Assembly (NCBI GenBank): GCA_963695445.1
Contig: CAVOGV010000053.1
Location: forward strand, 16,787 to 80,786
DNA length: 64,000 nt
Source: Thiohalocapsa sp963695445
GTDB lineage: Bacteria; Pseudomonadota; Gammaproteobacteria; Chromatiales; Chromatiaceae
Direction: 5' to 3'
Shown here one piece after another: positions 1 through 8,352 of this stretch. The position numbers and the translations under genes were made by a program. The notes below the pieces were generated by a model. The model did not search any database, was not told the origin of the DNA, and worked only from the letters and a program-made list of their open reading frames with translations. How positions within the stretch are numbered: position 1 is the first letter of the stretch; every line of letters starts with the position of its first letter.

Positions 1-864
1 CCATGCAGGTAGACCTCAAACCGCTCATCCAGCACGGGTTGCTCATAGTCCACGAACAGGCCCGGTCCCCAGTACGATTCGTTGTCGTTGGTGTAGTAGT
101 CCTCGTTCAGGTACACGGGTCCCACCTCGAGGTTCAAACGGGCGCCGCCCGGCTCGAACGCATAACCCACCGCCGGCCCAGCGTTTGTGCGTAGACGGAT
201 GTCGGCGAATCGATCATTCTTGAGGCGCAGCCACGCGGCGCCATACCAAGGCGTCTTCGGGAAAAAGCGGGTGTACTTGTTGTTCAGCGTCCAGTTGTCG
301 GTGGTCCGCTGGCCGTTGGTCGTGTCGTATTCGAGCTGACCAAAGGTCTCAAGTTCGCTCCAGCGGCGTCGATAGCGCAGGGTCGCATCGACATCCAGCT
401 CGGTGCTTTTCCAGAGTTGCCGGTCTGATCCTCCAGCGCCAGGTTGATCCGGCCGCTGAACTTGCCGCCGTCCCCCATCTCCCAGGGCTCAGGCTGGATT
501 ACGCGTACCTGATTCGTCGCCACGGTCATCGGCTCGCGACCGGCGGGCGCTGTCGAACCGCAGGGATTCTTTCTGTCTTTCAGCGCTGCGACGGTGACGA
601 CCCGTTCGTCATCGAGCAGCACCGTTGCCGGCGCGTCCAGCCTGACATCGCTGACCTGCCCCCAATCGACGCGATGGTTCCGGCATACGCGGTGCGTATG
701 AGCAGTTCGCCGCCCTCCTGACGCAGCACCTCTCCGGTGAGACGGTCGCCATTGCGCATGATGACCGTATCCGCCAGCGTGGGCTCCATCAGCAGAGCCA
801 AAGCCAGCGCGGTGCCCTGGATCAGCGGTGTGTGGGCGGCAGGAGCCGAACGTTCGGGCGGCAT
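1..864 (-). pseudogene. DUF481 outer-membrane protein, frameshifted and cut by window edge
   Basis: Starts at the ATG ending at 864 with a signal peptide (LIQGTALALALLMEPTLA) followed by a conserved N-terminal block containing VIMRNGDRLTGEV, typical of DUF481 (YdiY-like) proteins. The C-terminal part, read to the window edge, contains LDVDATLRYRRRWSE and LNLEVGPVYLNEDYY, as expected for a small outer-membrane beta-barrel. The frame is broken twice: near 668, between AGTIA and VDWGQVSDVRLD, and near 405, before TELDVDATL. Each break needs only one base to repair, so either recent decay or sequencing error is possible. The function of DUF481 is poorly defined (salt-induced outer-membrane protein). 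The 3' end lies outside the window. Repeats associated with the neighbouring RAYT gene lie in its upstream region. Confidence 0.72.
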
Positions 865-928
865 CCGCTTCGGGCAGCAAGTTGCCAGCTGGGGCACGCC
901 GGGACTGCTCGACAGCGGAGAACCCTTC

Positions 929-991
929 CAAGAAAACAGGAAAACCGGGGACAAGGAAAACGGGAGGAAAACCGGGGACAGACCACGGTTT
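929..991. repeat. REP-like repeats 5' of the RAYT transposase
   Basis: Contains two related copies of AAAACCGGGGACA (near 940 and 968). The second extends to a 26-base element at 966-991 whose reverse complement matches 1766-1791 on the other side of the transposase at 25 of 26 positions. The transposase gene is therefore bracketed by inverted copies, the arrangement expected for RAYT/REP pairs. The repeat sits between the start of the DUF481 gene and the transposase. Confidence 0.8.
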
Positions 992-1079
992 CCTGCTATC
1001 ATCGCCCGATCTTTTCCTTCGAGACAACGGCAGATCGGTATGCCCACGACACGCCCGCATTGTCGCCGCCGGCTTCCCC

Positions 1080-1760
1080 ATGCACGTCATTCTGCGGGGC
1101 ATCGATCGGACCGCGATCTTCTTCGCCGAGGGCGATTATCGGATGTTTTTGGGTACCCTGGCAGCGCTCGCGGAAAGCGAGTCGGTTCGGGTCCACGCCT
1201 ACGTCCTGATGACCAACCATGTGCATCTGCTGATGACGCCTGCAACCGACCGTGAACCCGCTCGACTGATGAAGGGGCTTGGCCAACGCTACGTGCAGCA
1301 CATCAACCGCACCTACCGTCGAACCGGGACGCTTTTCGAAGGACGCTTCCGCTCGGCGGTCATCGAGACCGACGGCTATCTGTTCGCCTGTCAACGCTAC
1401 ATCGAGCTGAATCCGGTGCGCGCAAGCATGGTTCGGACTCCGGAGGATTACCCGTGGTCGAGTTACCGCTGCAACGCGCTGGGAGTCGCCGATCCCGTGA
1501 TCACTCCGCACCCGCTGTATCTGGACCTTGCCGACGCAGACGAGGCGCGACGCTCCAGGTACTGCGGACTCTTCGCCGACGCGCTATCGCAGGACATGCT
1601 GACAGCCCTTCGCGACGCGACCAATGGTGGCTTCGTCTTGGGCAGCCAACGCTTTCAGAAACAGATTGCGACGATGGTCGGTCGGCGTACTTGGCCCGGC
1701 ACGTCAGGCCGACCGAGGAAAGAGCCGGCCGACACCAATCAGCTCGATCTACCGATATAG
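1080..1760 (+). CDS. REP-associated tyrosine transposase (RAYT, Y1 HUH family)
   Basis: A 226-residue protein with the Y1_Tnp hallmarks. The HUH motif lies in TNHVHLLM, followed by LGQRYVQHINRTYRRTGTLF and WEGRF-like GRFRSAV, and the region YIELNPVRASM and YPWSSYR typical of IS200-like RAYTs. It would nick single-stranded REP hairpins through a tyrosine. In relatives the protein usually begins about 14 residues earlier with a motif like ARIVAAGFPMHV. Here that stretch is in frame, but the ATG that should open it (1039) is one base out of frame, so either the start is the ATG at 1080 or one base has been gained at 1040-1044. It lies upstream of the DUF481 gene on the opposite strand and is flanked by inverted repeats at 966-991 and 1766-1791. 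Confidence 0.88.
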   Translation: MHVILRGIDRTAIFFAEGDYRMFLGTLAALAESESVRVHAYVLMTNHVHLLMTPATDREPARLMKGLGQRYVQHINRTYRRTGTLFEGRFRSAVIETDGYLFACQRYIELNPVRASMVRTPEDYPWSSYRCNALGVADPVITPHPLYLDLADADEARRSRYCGLFADALSQDMLTALRDATNGGFVLGSQRFQKQIATMVGRRTWPGTSGRPRKEPADTNQLDLPI

Positions 1761-1765
1761 GCCTT

Positions 1766-1826
1766 AAACCGTGGTCTGTCCCTGGTTTTCCACTAGTTTT
1801 CCAACCGTGGTCTGTCCCTAGTTTTC
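1766..1826. repeat. REP-like repeats 3' of the RAYT transposase
   Basis: Two direct copies of ACCGTGGTCTGTCCC, one at 1766-1791 and a second at 1803-1826, begin six bases after the transposase stop. They are in inverted orientation to the upstream copy at 966-991. The pair with a short spacer could fold as targets of the neighbouring RAYT protein. Confidence 0.8.
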
Positions 1827-1964
1827 GCGCCTCGTGTCACGGCCGACGCCGAGCAGGAAACTGCGCCTTGACTAAAAGAATCTGTGCCGCGATACGTAGG
1901 CGCCCGCGGCGGATGGCTCGGGCTTCGTCGTCGTGGGGGATCGAGAGTCAGCTTGCCAGCGGAA

Positions 1965-1985
1965 AAGCAGAACCCGTAGCGGGTT
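1965..1985 (-). terminator. Possible terminator after the beta-helix gene
   Basis: Immediately after the stop codon of the minus-strand beta-helix gene is a small stem (AACCCG / CGGGTT, loop of three) followed on the minus strand by CTGCTTTTCC. The stem is short, so this is only a candidate. Confidence 0.35.
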
Positions 1986-3323
1986 TCAGGGCCGCAAGAC
2001 GGCATGCGCTCCCAAGTCGGGCTGGTCGGAGGCTGTGCGCGCCCTGTCCGCGAGGGGATGGACGTATTCCCGGCTCAGGGGCGGCTGCCCCGACGTGGTC
2101 CCCGGCGTCGCGGGCAGATCGCGGAACAGCCTCGCGTCGCCGGCGGCGGCAATCCTCGGCCAGGGTTGCCGGAGTCGGTAGTCGTGATGCTCCGGTGACA
2201 CAAAGAGTCGTTGCGACGCGGTGGCGATGGTGTTGTTCGTGGCGGACAGCGCGGTTTGGCCCAGCCGATCGGCAAATCCCGGCGCCAGCCAATTGTGGCT
2301 GCCCGTGATGCGCTGCGCCGAGGCGCCGCCGCGGCGGCCGTCGCCGAGCAGCTGATTGCGGCGCAGCCTGCCGCCGTCGTCGATGATATTGCCGATCAGG
2401 ACGGCGCGCGCGGGGGCACTGGACAGGTCGACGACCGGTGAGACGAAGGGCGTCACGATGGTGTTGTGCACCAGGTAGAGCCTGCCGTTGTGCGCCCTGC
2501 CCCCGTCCTGGCCGAAGTGGATGACGCCCCGGTTGCCGGGCTCGGTGTGGGTCTTGACGATGATGTTTCCGAGCAGGACGGCATCGGAGCCCGGATGCGC
2601 CGTCTCCCCCGCGTCCACGAGGTCCAGCTCCCGATTGACCGAGCTGTGAATGTAGGAATACTCGACCCGCAGGAAGTGCGTCCGGCTCTTGAGGTTGTGG
2701 CCGGTGCGGGCACCGCGCACCTCGCAGAAGCGCAGCGTCGCCGAGGTTCCGCCGAGATACAGATTGTGATTGAAGCGCGGCAGGCGGTCGTCGCCGTTGT
2801 CGTGAATCGACGTGTGCTCGATCAATTGCGCCACGGCCGAGCGCAACGAGCCGTCACCGTTCGACATAATGCCGATGTCGTTATGGTGGATGTCGCAATC
2901 GCGAATGCTGATCCGATTGGCCTGATTGATCCGCACCCCCGCGCCATTGTCGCTGGCGTTCGATGCGCCGGTGAGCTCGAAGCCGGCGAGGACACCGTCG
3001 CTCGCTGCGGGATCGAACTGCACGATGGCCCGCGGCGTGCGCCCACGGCCGCTATGGATAAAGCCGCGGCCGGACAGCCTAACCCGCTCGCCCGGCGCAA
3101 CGCCCGCGGCCCGGATGGTCAGCCGGGGCTTGTCCACCAGCACCCCGACCCGCTCGTAGGCGCCGCCGCCGGGCGGCGGGAAGACCCGGATCTCATCCCC
3201 CGGCCTCGCCGCGGCGACGGCCGCTTCGATACGCGCGAATGGCTTGTTCGGCCCGACCTCCAAGGTGGCAGAGCCGGCGCCGGCAGACCAAGCAAGCAGC
3301 AGAGTCACGAGAAACCACGGCAT
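1986..3323 (-). CDS. Secreted parallel beta-helix (NosD/pectate-lyase-like) protein
   Basis: A 445-residue exported protein. The ATG at 3323 is chosen because GGAGG lies eight bases upstream and a signal peptide (MPWFLVTLLLAWSAGAGSA) follows directly. The mature part starts LEVGPNKPFARIEAAVAAA and GDEIRVFPP, the usual opening of right-handed beta-helix proteins. Repeated rungs rich in N, G and I follow (RISIRDCDIHHNDIGIMSN, EHTSIHDNGDD, VLLGNIIVK, YLVHNTIVT). Such folds bind or cleave polysaccharides, but no catalytic signature is evident and many relatives are uncharacterised. An open frame continues upstream to 3866 but overlaps other genes and lacks a start signal. It stands alone, with the DUF2252/mini-YihY pair upstream on the same strand. 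Confidence 0.75.
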   Translation of the reverse strand: MPWFLVTLLLAWSAGAGSATLEVGPNKPFARIEAAVAAARPGDEIRVFPPPGGGAYERVGVLVDKPRLTIRAAGVAPGERVRLSGRGFIHSGRGRTPRAIVQFDPAASDGVLAGFELTGASNASDNGAGVRINQANRISIRDCDIHHNDIGIMSNGDGSLRSAVAQLIEHTSIHDNGDDRLPRFNHNLYLGGTSATLRFCEVRGARTGHNLKSRTHFLRVEYSYIHSSVNRELDLVDAGETAHPGSDAVLLGNIIVKTHTEPGNRGVIHFGQDGGRAHNGRLYLVHNTIVTPFVSPVVDLSSAPARAVLIGNIIDDGGRLRRNQLLGDGRRGGASAQRITGSHNWLAPGFADRLGQTALSATNNTIATASQRLFVSPEHHDYRLRQPWPRIAAAGDARLFRDLPATPGTTSGQPPLSREYVHPLADRARTASDQPDLGAHAVLRP

Positions 3324-3358
3324 TGTCTTGCCTCCGTCATATTGGTTGGCCAGCGCTG

Positions 3359-3541
3359 TCATCGTTTCCCCATGCGATGCGCCCGCGGATGCGCGCGGAC
3401 GTTCATGTGGGCCCGCGTCAGCGCTGCGCCGAGCAGCAGCAGTAGGGCCGAGAAGTAGACCCACATCAGCACGACCAGCAGGAATGCGTTGTGCTCCAGC
3501 CACAGACCGACGCCGGTGCGGATGATCAGGAATGCACGCAT
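3359..3541 (-). CDS. 60-residue membrane protein resembling a collapsed YihY/BrkB
   Basis: Starts at an ATG that overlaps the DUF2252 stop codon (TGATG), which implies translational coupling. The product has one strong hydrophobic segment (FLLVVLMWVYFSALLLLLGA) followed by ALTRAHMNVRAHPRAHR. The first 20 residues (IIRTGVGLWLEHNAF) look like the N-terminus of YihY/BrkB family membrane proteins. The hydrophobic part resembles their last transmembrane helix (family pattern LLWVYYSA..LLLGAEFTR). This suggests a relic made by internal deletion, or a small protein derived from it. The similarity is judged by eye only. Confidence 0.5.
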   Translation of the reverse strand: MRAFLIIRTGVGLWLEHNAFLLVVLMWVYFSALLLLLGAALTRAHMNVRAHPRAHRMGKR

Positions 3542-4957
3542 CAAATGTCGCGCACGACCTCGATCGCCCCGTCGTCGATGGCCTCGCAGAGCCGCGCATG
3601 ATCGCGTTCGGTGACATCCGCGTAGCGCTCGGCATACTCCGCCATGACCTTGTCGAAGGTCTTGTCCTCACCGATGTAACCATCGGATCATCATGGCATC
3701 CCCCGAACGCGCATGCGCGAAGGCGAGCGTCTTGCCGCACAGTCCGGCAAAGGCTTCGAGGCGCTCGGGTCCGAGTTCCTCGACATCGATCTTGCCCTTG
3801 CCGTCCCAGAGCTGGCGGAAGTAGTAGTCCGTGTTCTTTCCGTCCGCGTCCTGCCAACGCGCCCACCCCAGCAGTACGTCGCTGGTCGCCTGGATCAGGC
3901 GCTGACCTTCCACGACGCGTTGTCCGGCCTGCTCAAAGGCAGTGGCCCCGAGGTGGGCTTCGAGCACCGATGCGGTCGCCTGCTTGAACTGCAGGAATAA
4001 GGGCGTTCCGTCTCCGGCCTCGAGCAACACCATCAGACAGCGGGTGCCTACGCTGCCGACTCCGACGACCTTTTTGGCGACGTCCACCAGCGAAAACCGG
4101 TCGAGCAGGATGCGCCGATCCAGCGGCAGGGTCTCACGGTAGCGGGCCAGGAATTCAGCCGCGGCACCGGTTTCGGCCGCGGCGATCTTGTCGTCCACGC
4201 GCACGATCAGCGGTGGATCTGGGACGATTCTGCGCTGCCCGTCGACCACCTTGGTTAACTTGTCGAAGGCGAGCAGGCTGTTTCGTCGGGTGGCCTTATC
4301 GAGGACCTCCTGCTTCCATTTCCGATGCGCTTTGCCGTGCTTCTCGATACGCGCCAGCGCGGCCTCTGATTCGAAACGGTAGTAGTACAGATCCAAGCGG
4401 GCTGAGTTCTGAAGCGCTCGCGATGTGCTTGCGGTAGTCGCGCATCGCGGTTCGTGTTGCCGCGCGGGCCTTCTTCGGCGGAGAAGCCGTTTGCGCGGGC
4501 AGCGACCGTGATGCTTGCCGCCAGTCGTTTGACGTCCCATTCGAACGGGCCAGGCAGCGTTTCGTCGAAATCGTTCAGATCGAACACCAGTTCACGACTC
4601 GGTGCGAAGTACCATCTGAAGTTGCCGAGGTGGGCATCACCACAGAGCTCAACGCCAAGGTCGGTCCGGGCGCCCGCCGCGAGGTCGCTGGCCATGACGG
4701 CGGCCGCCCCACGCAGAAATGTGAATGGGGTTCGGCTCATTCGGCCGTAACGCAGCGGGACGAGTTCGGCAAGCCGGCTACTGTCCTGCCGTGCCAGGAT
4801 CGTCAGCGGATCGATGCGGTTTGCTTGCGGTGCTGCCTCGGCGTGGGCCTCCAGGGGGACGGTTTCTCGCTGCGCACGTCCCGCATCAAGTCTGGCTGAG
4901 GGAGCGGCCCGAAGCCCCGAGGACGCGGCGTCCGTATTCAACAATGATGTTGGGCAT
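3541..4957 (-). pseudogene. DUF2252 family protein, multiply frameshifted
   Basis: The restored protein would be about 472 residues, the usual DUF2252 size. The ATG at 4957 has AAGGAG six bases upstream and opens MPNIIVEYGRRVLGASGRS. Family blocks follow in other frames: LVPLRYGRMSRTPFTFLRGA, CGDAHLGNFRWYFAP, FDLNDFDETLPGPFEWDVK, LQFKQATASVLE and GYIGEDKTFDKVMAEYA. Breaks lie near 4900, 4470, 4410 and 3690, each repairable by one base. DUF2252 proteins are kinase-fold-like (the GDAHLGNF and DFDE blocks resemble aminoglycoside phosphotransferase catalytic motifs), but their substrate is unknown. The stop overlaps the start of the 60-residue membrane ORF downstream. Confidence 0.85.
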
Positions 4958-5271
4958 GCGGTCTCCTTGCGATGCTGGCTATTTGGGGTTGCACTCTTAT
5001 CTTGTCGCGGAAGTGTGCCATGCAGACTTGTCTCGCGCTGCCGAAGCTTCGCGCTTACCTCCACGAGCATGAGGCCAGTTTTACCACGTTGGAGTGCATC
5101 GGCTACCCCGCCGCCCCAACCCCGCCGGCGCGCTGGCATCGCCATCGCCGCGGAAACCGTCGCTGATCCCGCCCGTACCTGGATCGGAGGGGCTGCCAGC
5201 GTTGGCTCGGGGTCAACTGCTCCGCAGTTCGCCTCAGGTCGTGCAGGAAGGCGGCAAGGTTGCGGCAGGCG

Positions 5272-6251
5272 TCAGTCTTCTGCCAGGTCCGGCTTTGCCA
5301 GCAGGAACAGCCAGGTCACCAGCACGAACGAGGCCGTCAGCGTCGGGATTGCGAACGGCGTCAATGCCGCGACCATCGCACCCTGGACCAGCACGGTGAG
5401 GACGGTTGCCAGTAGCGTGAACAGCGCTGAGCGTAAGCCGGGCCGATTGAATACGGTGCCGACGGCGATCGCGGTCAGGATCGGGTTGAAGCCGACCAGG
5501 CCGGCGGTAATGATCTGGCTCTCGGCACCGAGCAGATGGGCGACGATGACCGAGATCAGCGCGGCGACGAGCGCATAGCCGGCCGCGGCGATCGAACCGA
5601 TCGCGAGACCGATAAGAATGAGCAGCGCGGCGATGCCGTTACCCTTGACGAACACCTGCGAGATGCTGATGACCATGCCCTCGAGGAAGTCGATGGACCG
5701 CAGCGGATTGGCCGCCTCCGGGGCAATCGGCTCGATCAGGCTGCTCAACGGCAATGCGTCGGTCGGAATGGCCGAGAAAGGCGTTGGACGACAACAAGAG
5801 CAACCAGGTGATCAGGATGAAGGGCGCGGTCAAAGCGCGATAGGCCCCAGGTCCTCATCACTTTGGTCAAGGCCAGCGTCGCGACCACGGAGACGGCACC
5901 GCCGAGCACGACGTAGACCCACAGCAGCGGGGAGAGCGCCAGGAAGGTCGTTAACGCGATACCGACAAGAAAGGCATTGAACCCATAGAGTCCCGCGTGC
6001 AACGCCGCGGTGTCCACCCGCAGCCAGAGTGCGGTCAGGGTCGCGACGATCAGCGCGAGCAGGCCGCCGATCGCGACTTGCGGCGCATCGGCGGCGTAGG
6101 AACCCCAACCGATCGCGATGAAGAAGAACAGGCCCGAGAGCGGGTTGTCTTGGAACATCACCTGCCCGATACCGCGCAGATTGATGTCGACGAAGCGCAG
6201 GGGCCATGCCCCCTGGCACGCGTTTTCCCACCCATTGATAGGCTGATCCAT
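5272..6251 (-). pseudogene. Urea transporter (UT family), frameshifted
   Basis: The restored product is about 326 residues, normal for bacterial UT proteins. The start at 6251 has GGAGGA five bases upstream. The first segment contains RFVDINLRGIGQVMFQDNP and LHAGLYGFNAFLVGIAL, the conserved urea-transporter blocks. The second half repeats the fold with FLEGMVISISQVFVKGN and ITAGLVGFNPILTAIAVG, reflecting the internal duplication of this family. Frames change near 5830 (after KVMRTWGL) and near 5755. It would facilitate passive urea uptake across the inner membrane. No urease genes are seen nearby. It is divergent from the DUF1576 gene, and the two ATGs overlap in a single CATG. Confidence 0.88.
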
Positions 6252-7608
6252 GATTTCCTCCGTTAAACGAACCGATGAACCGCAGCCCTTGGACAGCGAC
6301 GGATACAGACCGGCGAGCGATGGGCTGATACTGCTCGTCGTTGCCTGCTATGCGTTTGCGTTCGTGGTCTTTGGTTTTCTGGTCGACAGCCCGGCCGAGA
6401 TCCTGCAAGGGCTGGGTGCCATCTTGATCTCTCGCGACACCCTGCTGACGGACTATTTCGGCGTCGGCGGTATCGGTGCCGGTCTGGTCAGCGCCGGGCT
6501 CCTGACGCTGGCAAGCTGCGCCGTCTATTATCTGTCGCGGGCGAAGATGACCGGTGCGGCCATTGCCGCGTTGTTCCTCGTGCTTGGTTTCGGGCTGTTC
6601 GGCAAGAACCTGCTCAACGTCTGGTTCATCGTGCTTGGCGTCGCCCTCTATTCCCGCTTCAAGGGGCAGCCGTTTGCGACCAACATCAATACGGCGTTCT
6701 TTGGCATCGCCTTGTCGCCGATCGTCAGCGAGATCTTGTTCAGCTCGCTGTTGCCGCTGCAGGTCGCCATCCCGCTGGGGGTCGGCACCGGGCTTTTGAT
6801 CGGCTTCATCCTGCCGGCGGCAGCGGCGCAGTTGTTCAAGGCCCACATGGGCTTTGCGCTCTACAACATGGGGTTCACGGCCGGGCTGGTCGGCACGCTC
6901 ATTGTTGCACTTTACAAGTCCTATGGCTTCGTCCCTGACCCCGTCTTCATCTGGACCAGTGGCAACGATCTGCTGCTCGGGCCCTTCCTCGGCGTGCTGT
7001 TCGCGTCGATGATCGTGCTCGGCGCCGTGCTGGATCGGCGGGCGCTCGCCGGCTTCCGCCGCTTGCTGCGCGAGAGCGGCCAGGCGCCGAGCGATTTCGT
7101 TGCGATCGCCGGGCTTGGCGCAACGCTGATCAACATGGGCTTGAGCGGCTCGATTGGTATGGCGTACGTGCTGGCCGTGGGCGGCGACCTGAACGGTCCG
7201 GTGATTGGCGCGCTGCTGTCGATCGTCGGCTTCGCCGCGTTCGGCAAGCACCCGTTCAATTTCGTTCCGGTCATGCTCGGGGTCTTTCTCGGCTCGCTGG
7301 CGAAACCATGGGGCGCGGCTGACCCGTCTATCCTGCTCGCCGCGCTGTTCGCGACCAACCTAGCGCCGATCGCCGGCCACTTCGGTTGGCACTGGGGCGT
7401 CGTCGCCGGCTTCGTGCACTCCTCGGCCGCGCTCAGTGTCGGTGGTGTCCATGCTGGTCTGAACCTCTACAACAACGGCTTCGCGGCAGGCATCGTCGCG
7501 GCGATCCTGGCGCCGGTGATCATCGCGATCCGCGCCGGGCGAGACGGCGGCGGCGCACCGCCATCGGTGCCAGCCAGTTCGCCCGGAGCTGCAATCAGCA
7601 AAGGATAG
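6250..7608 (+). CDS. DUF1576-type polytopic membrane protein
   Basis: A 452-residue protein with about ten to twelve hydrophobic segments and two similar halves. The motif FGKNLLNVWFIVLGVALYS in the first half is echoed by FGKHPFNFVPVMLGVFLG in the second. HMGFALYNMGFTAGLVGT is echoed by HAGLNLYNNGFAAGIVAA. This duplication and wording match DUF1576, a membrane family without known function; a transport role is an inference. The only in-frame ATG near the N-terminus is at 6250 and has no good ribosome-binding site. It shares the bases CATG with the ATG of the divergent urea transporter. The C-terminus is Pro/Ala/Ser rich. Confidence 0.7.
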   Translation: MISSVKRTDEPQPLDSDGYRPASDGLILLVVACYAFAFVVFGFLVDSPAEILQGLGAILISRDTLLTDYFGVGGIGAGLVSAGLLTLASCAVYYLSRAKMTGAAIAALFLVLGFGLFGKNLLNVWFIVLGVALYSRFKGQPFATNINTAFFGIALSPIVSEILFSSLLPLQVAIPLGVGTGLLIGFILPAAAAQLFKAHMGFALYNMGFTAGLVGTLIVALYKSYGFVPDPVFIWTSGNDLLLGPFLGVLFASMIVLGAVLDRRALAGFRRLLRESGQAPSDFVAIAGLGATLINMGLSGSIGMAYVLAVGGDLNGPVIGALLSIVGFAAFGKHPFNFVPVMLGVFLGSLAKPWGAADPSILLAALFATNLAPIAGHFGWHWGVVAGFVHSSAALSVGGVHAGLNLYNNGFAAGIVAAILAPVIIAIRAGRDGGGAPPSVPASSPGAAISKG

Positions 7609-7679
7609 CGCGCTTAGGCAGCGGTGCGCCGGGGGGCGGCTTCGGCATACGGGTCCCTGATGGTGATGCGTGTTTTGGC

Positions 7680-7845
7680 CACTTTTAGGGGGGCAGACGG
7701 GCCGGCGCCTGCAGCAGCGTGTTCGAGGAGAGCGCTCACTCGCAGGCGTCGGTCTTCGCCGTGGTGCCCATCATGCTCCTGCTGATGCTCGGCTTGCTGA
7801 TCTTCCAGCTCCACAGTTTCGCGCGCCTGTTTATTCGTCACGAGC
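7680..7845 (+). pseudogene. Fragment of an RND (HAE1-type) efflux pump
   Basis: A short stretch reads FEESAHSQASVFAVVPIMLL then LMLGLLIFQLHSFARLFI. This matches by eye the transmembrane segment of hydrophobe/amphiphile RND pumps just after the second periplasmic loop. Nothing of the pump is found before or after it. It is a relic left between the DUF1576 gene and a dispersed repeat. Confidence 0.6.
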
Positions 7846-7913
7846 ATGCCAGCCATAGGATAAGTGTCTATATTGGGGGTGTCGGGACACTTACACGCGC
7901 TGACGTGCGGCCA

Positions 7914-8059
7914 CTCGATCGCTTGAGAGCGCCAAATGTTTGCAGATGAGTCAAGTTTTCTGGCGACAACGCGCTTGTCCTCCGAAGGGCCAAGCGCCAA
8001 GGGCCTGGGGCCGAAATTGCACAATCGCGCTTGACAGCGGCCCTCGGCGCTTGGCCCAC
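7914..8059. repeat. Dispersed intergenic repeat, copy A
   Basis: About 146 bases that recur at 17914-18058. The shared core includes GCTTGTCCTCCGAAGGGCC and AAGGGCCTGGGGCCGAAATT. Copy A ends in an inverted arm: GGGCCAAGCGCCAAGGG near 7987 pairs with CCCTCGGCGCTTGGCCC near 8041, so the unit can fold into a long hairpin. A 26-base piece near its left end is found again inverted at 24158-24183. The sequence from 8060 to the GGDEF start at 8353 shows no gene I can support. Confidence 0.8.
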
Positions 8060-8352
8060 TCAGAGCAACGCACGGGCGTATCACCAAAGCGCCGTACGCT
8101 CGTCCGTCTGAGGCGTCGCGTCGCTAGCTAGCCTTGGGGTAAAGGCAGGAGACTCGTTACAGTAGGTAGCATCCGCGAACCGGCCGGCCGGAACCGAGCG
8201 ATGTGCAACCGCAGCGTAAACCGCGCCGCCATGATGCCGGTTGCCATCCCTTGCTCACACGCGCGGGCGTCGCGCGCACACAGACGGTTCGCGCCGGTAT
8301 CGGTCTGAACCTGATCGAGGGCTGGCTTTTCGGGCAATTGGGAGGGTAGGCA

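Noticed and set aside
2466..3458. 330-codon plus-strand open frame
   Set aside because: Antisense to the secreted beta-helix gene, which has a ribosome-binding site, signal peptide and repeat structure.
5830..7251. 473-codon minus-strand open frame opposite the DUF1576 gene
   Set aside because: Composition is Arg/Asp/Gln/His-rich antisense text; it overlaps both well-supported membrane-protein genes and shows no domain.
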